A model generated the notes under the pieces. That model was not told where the DNA came from and searched no databases. It saw only the letters and a program-made list of their open reading frames with translations. Shown in pieces: positions 60,117 to 64,000 of a stretch of 64,000 nucleotides of DNA; position 1 is the stretch's first letter; every line of letters begins with the position of its first letter. Origin of the DNA: Bosea sp. ANAM02 (GTDB lineage: Bacteria; Pseudomonadota; Alphaproteobacteria; Rhizobiales; Beijerinckiaceae); assembly GCF_011764485.1 (NCBI RefSeq), contig NZ_AP022848.1, positions 4,492,001-4,556,000 on the forward strand. Direction: 5' to 3'. The translations under genes and the position numbers were made by a program.

Positions 60117-60935
60117 TCAGTGACGGACGGCGTTGATGAAGGCGCGGGTGCGGGGTTCCCTGGGCTCGGTCAGCACGGTGCGCGGATCGCCGAGCTCGAC
60201 GATCTGGCCCTGGTCCATGAAGGCGACGCGATGGCCGACATCCCGGGCGAAACCGAGCTCGTGGGTGACGCAGATCATGGTCATGCCGGTCTCGGCGAGG
60301 TCGCGCATAACCTTGAGTACCTCGGAGACCAGCTCCGGATCGAGCGCCGAGGTCGGCTCGTCGAAGAGCAGCAGTTCGGGCCGCATGGCGAGCGCGCGGG
60401 CGATCGCGACGCGCTGCTGCTGGCCGCCGGAGAGCTGCGAGGGATAGGCGTCGCGCTTGTCGGCGAGGCCGACGCGCTCCAGCAGGGCGAGCGCCCGCTG
60501 CGTCGCGTCCGCGGCCGGCTCGCGCAGGACCTGCACCGGCCCCTCGATGATGTTCTGCAGCGCGGTGAGATGCGGGAACAGGTTGAAGCGCTGGAAGACC
60601 ATGCCGATCGAGCGGCGCTGGCGCGCGATCGCCTTGTCGTCGAGTTCGTAGAGCTTGTTGCCTTCGCGGTGATAGCCGACGCGCTCGCCGGAGACCCAGA
60701 GCGCGCCGCCATCGATGCGCTCGAGCTGGTTGATGCAGCGCAGGAAGGTGCTCTTGCCCGAACCGGAGGGGCCGATGATGCAGAGCACCTCGCCCTTGGG
60801 CACGGCGATGTCGATGCCCTTGAGCACCTTGAGCGGGCCGAAATGCTTCTCCACCTTCTGGGCGAGGACCAGCGGGGCGCCGGCGGCGAGATGGTCGGGG
60901 TCGGTCGTGCGGACCTGCGGGAGGGTGTCGGTCAT
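60117..60935 (-). CDS. Amino acid-type ABC transporter ATP-binding protein
   Basis: 272 residues from the ATG at 60935 ([15 protein letters not shown]); a longer in-frame stretch upstream to 61655 is the permease read in another frame. Walker A is GPSGSGKST, the signature is [13 protein letters not shown] and Walker B is [14 protein letters not shown]. The N-terminal ~25 residues are an extra tail. The inserted segment [27 protein letters not shown] between the Walker A region and Q-loop is typical of the HisP/OccP group. It overlaps no gene and lies 11 bp after the permease stop. Confidence 0.92.
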   Translation of the reverse strand: MTDTLPQVRTTDPDHLAAGAPLVLAQKVEKHFGPLKVLKGIDIAVPKGEVLCIIGPSGSGKSTFLRCINQLERIDGGALWVSGERVGYHREGNKLYELDDKAIARQRRSIGMVFQRFNLFPHLTALQNIIEGPVQVLREPAADATQRALALLERVGLADKRDAYPSQLSGGQQQRVAIARALAMRPELLLFDEPTSALDPELVSEVLKVMRDLAETGMTMICVTHELGFARDVGHRVAFMDQGQIVELGDPRTVLTEPREPRTRAFINAVRH

Positions 60936-60946
60936 CCTGCCGCTCC

Positions 60947-61780
60947 TCAGCGCTGCGCCGGCGCGGCGACGCCGCGGGCGTAATAGGCCTCGATCCGGCC
61001 CTGGATCAGGCTGAGCACGGTGACGACCACCAGGTACCAGATGGCGGCGACGATCAGCAGCTCGATGACACGCGAATTGGCATAATAGATGTTCTGCGCG
61101 CTGTGCAGGATCTCGGCGAACTGGATGACGCTGGCGAGCGAGGTCAGCTTCACCATGCCGATGAACTCGTTGCCGATCGGCGGCACGATCACGCGCATGG
61201 CCTGCGGCATGATGATCCGCCGCAGCAACTGGAGGCGCGTCATGCCGAGCGTCTGCGCCGCCTCGTACTGGCCGTTGTCGACCGAGAGCAGGCCGGCGCG
61301 CACGACCTCCGCCGTGAAGGCGCCCTGCTGGATGCCGAGCCCGAGCAGAGCCGCGACGAAGGGCGTCATCACGTCGACGGTCTTGAACGCGAACAGGCCG
61401 GGGATGCCGAGCGTCGGGAAGACCAGCGCAAGGTTGAACCAGAGCAGCAACTGCAGCAGCGCGGGCACGGCCCGGAAGAACCAGATATAGCCGATCGCCG
61501 TGTTCGACAGCACGGGATTGGCCGAGAGCCGCATCACCGCGAAGACGACGCCGAGCGTGATGCCGAGCACCATCGCCAGGATCGCCATGACAATCGTGTT
61601 GACGAGGCCGGTCAGGATCGCCGGCACGGTCAGGAATTCGGCGACATAGTCCCATTCGATCTGGCCGACGGCGAAGGCGCGCACGATCGCGGCCAGCGCG
61701 ATGCAGACCGCGGCGGCGCCGATGATCCGCCCGACATGCCGGCGGGGAACGATGATGAGGTTTTCGGTTTCAGCGGTCAT
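60947..61780 (-). CDS. Amino acid-type ABC transporter permease, single subunit
   Basis: 277 residues from the ATG at 61780 ([17 protein letters not shown]). Five or six membrane segments are visible. The coupling loop is [49 protein letters not shown], typical of the HisM/QM family. [21 protein letters not shown] is the conserved central segment. There is only one permease gene here, so the channel is probably a homodimer, unlike the two-permease operon at 36.8-38.1 kb. Confidence 0.92.
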   Translation of the reverse strand: MTAETENLIIVPRRHVGRIIGAAAVCIALAAIVRAFAVGQIEWDYVAEFLTVPAILTGLVNTIVMAILAMVLGITLGVVFAVMRLSANPVLSNTAIGYIWFFRAVPALLQLLLWFNLALVFPTLGIPGLFAFKTVDVMTPFVAALLGLGIQQGAFTAEVVRAGLLSVDNGQYEAAQTLGMTRLQLLRRIIMPQAMRVIVPPIGNEFIGMVKLTSLASVIQFAEILHSAQNIYYANSRVIELLIVAAIWYLVVVTVLSLIQGRIEAYYARGVAAPAQR

Positions 61781-61833
61781 CTGGCCTCGATGGCTTGAGG
61801 TCGTCGGTGAAAGGAAGGGCAAGCAAAAGACCT

Positions 61834-61858
61834 GCCGCCGGCTCGGCCGGCCGGCGGC
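61834..61858 (-). terminator. Partial terminator hairpin between second binding protein and permease
   Basis: GCCGCCGGC (61834-61842) and GCCGGCGGC (61850-61858) form a 9-bp stem. Read on the minus strand it is followed by AGGTCTTTTGC, a weak T-run. It could limit transcription into the permease and favour binding-protein expression. Confidence 0.55.
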
Positions 61859-61900
61859 GGGGTGCATTCGCTGGCAGCAAGCCCAGTTTCCGAGCCGGAA

Positions 61901-62770
61901 TCACTGCCCGGCGTCGATCGTAGGCTCGGAGATGCGCTGCCGTTCGAGGCCGAACTTCTTCAGGGCCTGCTGATAGGCGCCGTTCTTCATCACCGCCGCG
62001 GTCGCCTTCGCGACTGCGTCGCGCAGCTCGGCGTTCTTCTTGTCGAAGGCGAGGCCGAACAAGGTCTTGTTCAGGGGCTCGCCGACGAAGGCGTAGGTGT
62101 TCGGCTCGTCCGCCATGAGATAGGCGACATATTCCGGCCCGAGCACGGCGGCATCGAGCCGCCCCTGCTTGAGTTCGAGCCTGGTCGCGGTCGCGCCGGC
62201 CGTGCCGTTCACCGTGATCGCCGGCTTGCCGGCGCCCTTGCAGTTCTTCTCGCTCCAGGCGACGGTCACCGGCATGTAGCTCGTGGTGCGGGGCGCGCCG
62301 ACGGTCTTGCCGCAGAGATCGGCATTGCTCTTCAGTTCGCCCGCCTTCGCGGCAAGGGCGAAGGGCTGCGCGCCGGTGGCGAGATAATCGACGAAGGTCA
62401 GTTTCTCGCGGCGGGAGGGCAGATCGCTGATCGCGGTGCCGATCATGTCGATGCGACCGGTCGTCAGCGAGGTCATGAGTTGCTCGAAGCTCATCTCCTC
62501 CCATTTCACGGAAATGCCGAGCTCTTTGGCAATCGCATTGACCAGTTCGACATTGAAGCCGGCACGCTCATTGGTCTTCGGGTCCTTGAAGGCCATCGGC
62601 GGATAAGTGGTCTCGATGCCGACGACGATCTGCCCTGCGGATTTCTGCGCTGCCGGCAGCGGAATGCCGCCCTGCTGGGCAAAGGCAGGCGTCGCGGCAG
62701 CGAGTGCGGACATCAGAGCGAAGGCGGCTGCCGGAAGGCAGCGTCCGGCCGGACAATGAGCGGTCATCAT
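61901..62770 (-). CDS. Amino acid-type ABC transporter substrate-binding protein 2 (SBP_bac_3)
   Basis: 289 residues with a signal peptide through ALAAATPAFA. The pattern IVVGIETTYPPMAFKDPKTNERAGFNVELVNAIAKELG and DMIGTAISDLPSRREKLTFVDYLATG closely parallels binding protein 1. Both also carry the paired cysteines (ADLCGKTVG, KNCKGAGKP). The two proteins are paralogues at opposite ends of the same operon, so one permease and one ATPase are probably served by two receptors of different specificity. It is the first gene of the ~11-kb minus-strand catabolic block. Confidence 0.9.
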   Translation of the reverse strand: MMTAHCPAGRCLPAAAFALMSALAAATPAFAQQGGIPLPAAQKSAGQIVVGIETTYPPMAFKDPKTNERAGFNVELVNAIAKELGISVKWEEMSFEQLMTSLTTGRIDMIGTAISDLPSRREKLTFVDYLATGAQPFALAAKAGELKSNADLCGKTVGAPRTTSYMPVTVAWSEKNCKGAGKPAITVNGTAGATATRLELKQGRLDAAVLGPEYVAYLMADEPNTYAFVGEPLNKTLFGLAFDKKNAELRDAVAKATAAVMKNGAYQQALKKFGLERQRISEPTIDAGQ

Positions 62771-62923
62771 GGTTCCCCGTTTTGCCGGCCGGCAAGCTCG
62801 CGAGGCCCCCCGGAGGGGGCGTGCGGGTTCGGCAGCCGAGCGCCTTTTTGACGCTGCGCGATCTTAGCGGGCATGCCCGGGAACGGAGCGGCCACGCGCT
62901 ATGATATATTTCCGGCCTCTATT

Positions 62924-62943
62924 CGGCGCACTTATATGCGCCG
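62924..62943. promoter_or_regulatory. Palindrome in AT-rich region upstream of binding protein 2
   Basis: CGGCGCA (62924-62930) and TGCGCCG (62937-62943) are perfect 7-bp arms around CTTATA. It lies in the divergent gap 62771-62995 beside the AT-rich ATGATATATTT stretch (62901-62911). It is a candidate operator for the transporter operon or the broken gene at 62996. Confidence 0.4.
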
Positions 62944-62995
62944 GAATCGTGCGGTCCGAGCCTACTCCGCCTGTCTGACGAGCGGAGAGCAGACC

Positions 62996-63279
62996 ATGAA
63001 TCCCATCGAAATCTGGGTTTTCGGCTATGCCCTGACACGCGGCTACCCCGCCCCGGAGACCGTGCCGAGCGGGCTGTGGCTGAAGGTCGGGAAGCCGGAC
63101 CAGCGCGGCCGTTTCGTGCTGCGCGCTTTCGATACCGCGGTACTGTCGGAGCTGGCGCGATCGATCGCGGCGCGAGCCAGAGCACGCTGATCGCGACGCC
63201 GGACGGCCGGGGCCTCTATCAGGTGCTGGGCTGGCAGCCATGGTCGGAGATCACCTCCGTCATCAGTCCGAGCCGCTGA
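62996..63279 (+). pseudogene. Degenerate GNAT-family acetyltransferase (internally deleted, frameshifted)
   Basis: The first frame opens with an ATG at 62996 after GGAG and encodes MNPIEIWVFGYALTRG...VGKPDQRGRFVL, which looks like the start of a GNAT protein. It stops at 63190. From about 63155 another frame encodes AIDRGASQSTLIATPDGRGLYQVLGWQPWSEITSVI, which looks like the end of the same kind of protein and stops at 63279. The middle ~100 residues with the acetyl-CoA binding loop are missing. This is best explained by an internal deletion with frameshift, so the gene is likely inactive. Confidence 0.7.
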
Positions 63280-63339
63280 GATTGCGGAACACGTCCATCC
63301 GCCTCGCGTTCCAAGCGGACTCAAGCAAATGGACGGGCG

Positions 63340-63783
63340 ATGCGACACAAACTGATCCACGAAGCCGACGGGCAGAAGACCTTCGCCATCATCCTCGATG
63401 CCGGCGACGAGGCCATGGGCTGCCTGAAAGCCTTCGCCCGCGACAATCGGCTGACGGCCGCGAGCTTCAAGGCCATCGGCGCCTTCGAACGCGCCGAGCT
63501 CAGCTTCTTCGACTGGTCGAAGAAGACCTATGAGCCGATCCCGGTCGATGAGCAGGTCGAGGTCGCCTCGCTGACCGGGGACATCGCCGTCGAGCCCGGC
63601 GGCGAACCCGGCGTCCATGTCCATGCCGTTCTCGGGCGCCGCGATGGCGGCGCCGTCGCGGGACATCTGAACAAGGGGGTCGTCCGCCCGACGCTGGAGA
63701 TCATCCTGACCGAGCAGCCAGCCCATCTGAAAAAGCGGCGGGATCACGAGACCGGCCTTATGCTCATCGCCTTGGAAGACTAA
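63340..63783 (+). CDS. PPC/DUF296 domain DNA-binding-type protein
   Basis: 147 residues. GEPGVHVHAVLGRRDGGAVAGHL (around residues 87-109) is the diagnostic PPC/DUF296 stretch whose histidines bind a metal in the trimer. IILDAGDEAMGCLKAFARDNRLTAASFKAIGAFERAELSFFDW and EIILTEQPAHLKKRRDHETGLMLIALED are standard flanking segments. Bacterial single-domain members form small trimers of unknown role; DNA binding is known mainly for plant AT-hook relatives. It follows the broken GNAT gene and precedes an exported protein. Confidence 0.9.
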   Translation: MRHKLIHEADGQKTFAIILDAGDEAMGCLKAFARDNRLTAASFKAIGAFERAELSFFDWSKKTYEPIPVDEQVEVASLTGDIAVEPGGEPGVHVHAVLGRRDGGAVAGHLNKGVVRPTLEIILTEQPAHLKKRRDHETGLMLIALED

Positions 63784-63816
63784 ATCGATGGGCGATTTCG
63801 GGAAGGCAGGCACAGC

Positions 63817-64000
63817 ATGATGCGCATTCTAACCGCAGCGACGGCGGCCTTGCTGGCCATGCTGATTGCGCTGCCCGCCAGCGCCCAATTCGATGCGACT
63901 CCCGGCAATGGTCCGCTTTATCCGGGCGGTCCGCGACAGGGGCTGGGACCGCCATCTATCACCGACAATGTGCCGGACATCCGGCTGCGTTCGAGCCAGG
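63817..64000 (+). CDS. Exported protein, N-terminal part; truncated by window edge
   Basis: The frame is open from the ATG at 63817 (a second ATG follows immediately) to the end of the window, giving 61 codons. A signal peptide is evident (MMRILTAATAALLAMLIALPASAQ, cleavage after ASA). The mature start FDATPGNGPLYPGGPRQGLGPPS is Gly/Pro-rich and probably flexible. GGAAGG lies upstream at 63801-63806. Family cannot be assigned from this fragment. Confidence 0.65.
   Translation, partial: MMRILTAATAALLAMLIALPASAQFDATPGNGPLYPGGPRQGLGPPSITDNVPDIRLRSSQ

Noticed and set aside
63150..63279. A separate small gene in the second frame
   Set aside because: The segment makes sense only as the C-terminal end of a GNAT protein and has no start or ribosome site of its own.

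Overview
The window is about 64 kb of GC-rich chromosomal DNA, roughly two-thirds G+C by eye. It is packed with short-gapped, often ATGA-overlapping operons. The gene content points to an aerobic alphaproteobacterium of the Hyphomicrobiales, with the Bosea/Methylobacterium neighbourhood as my best guess. The reasons are an aerobic-type cobalamin pathway (cobL, cobE, cobM, cobB, cobF, bluB), a RegB/RegA redox two-component pair, a Cys-type intracellular PHB depolymerase, an MmcB-family DNA repair protein, many ABC substrate-binding proteins, and intergenic palindromes built on GTCATCCCGG/CCGGGATGAC. No rRNA, tRNA, CRISPR array, transposase, integrase or phage gene was seen, so this looks like a stable, metabolically rich chromosomal segment.

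Layout. 1-3.7 kb: 3' part of a cobalamin operon (cobL' - cobE - cobM - cobB - bluB). 3.9-5.2 kb: succinyl-CoA:3-oxoacid CoA-transferase (scoAB, minus strand). 5.4-7.1 kb: secreted caspase-like protein. 7.5-12.3 kb: branched-chain/hydrophobic amino acid type ABC transporter (livG, livF, binding protein, livH, livM). 12.5-15.2 kb: isochorismatase-like hydrolase, MarR regulator and 14-TM efflux pump. 15.3-17.0 kb: dapD and a displaced cobF. 17.0-17.7 kb: two unrecognised small genes behind an AT-rich palindrome. 17.9-20.8 kb: glyoxalase-like protein, orphan TRAP binding protein, aldose-1-epimerase-like protein. 21-25.3 kb: peptide-binding protein, D-aminopeptidase and an M20 amidohydrolase. 25.5-28 kb: small protein, YgjP-like metalloprotease and PHB depolymerase. 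28-30.3 kb: regB/regA. 30.3-33 kb: MFS transporter, LysR regulator and mmcB. 33-39 kb: PLP dehydratase and DoeB-like deacylase followed by a polar amino acid ABC transporter, with a divergent IclR regulator. 39-49.3 kb: unusual GntR regulator, C45 acyltransferase, two peptide-binding proteins, an MlrC-like M81 peptidase, DppB/DppC and a D-cysteine desulfhydrase-like enzyme. 49.6-51.5 kb: minCDE. 51.5-62.8 kb: a minus-strand catabolic island with an amino-acid-type ABC transporter carrying two binding proteins, a NodB/PuuE-type deacetylase, a deaminase-type amidohydrolase, LysR, an M20 carbamoylase, a hydantoin racemase, a dihydropyrimidinase, and an M41-like metalloprotease at its far end. 63-64 kb: a broken GNAT gene, a PPC/DUF296 protein and the start of an exported protein.

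How it fits together. Much of the window serves scavenging of nitrogenous compounds: amino acids, modified peptides, D-amino-acid peptides, hydantoins or cyclic ureides. Binding proteins outnumber complete transporters, so several must share membrane or ATPase subunits encoded elsewhere. The most system-like locus is 52.0-62.8 kb, which contains import, deamination, ring opening, decarbamoylation and racemisation functions in one co-directional block. Less expected items are a free-standing FtsH-type (M41) protease domain beside the min operon, a secreted caspase-like protein ending in a glycine zipper, a GntR regulator with two winged-helix domains, and two copies of a nested double-palindrome repeat 40 kb apart.
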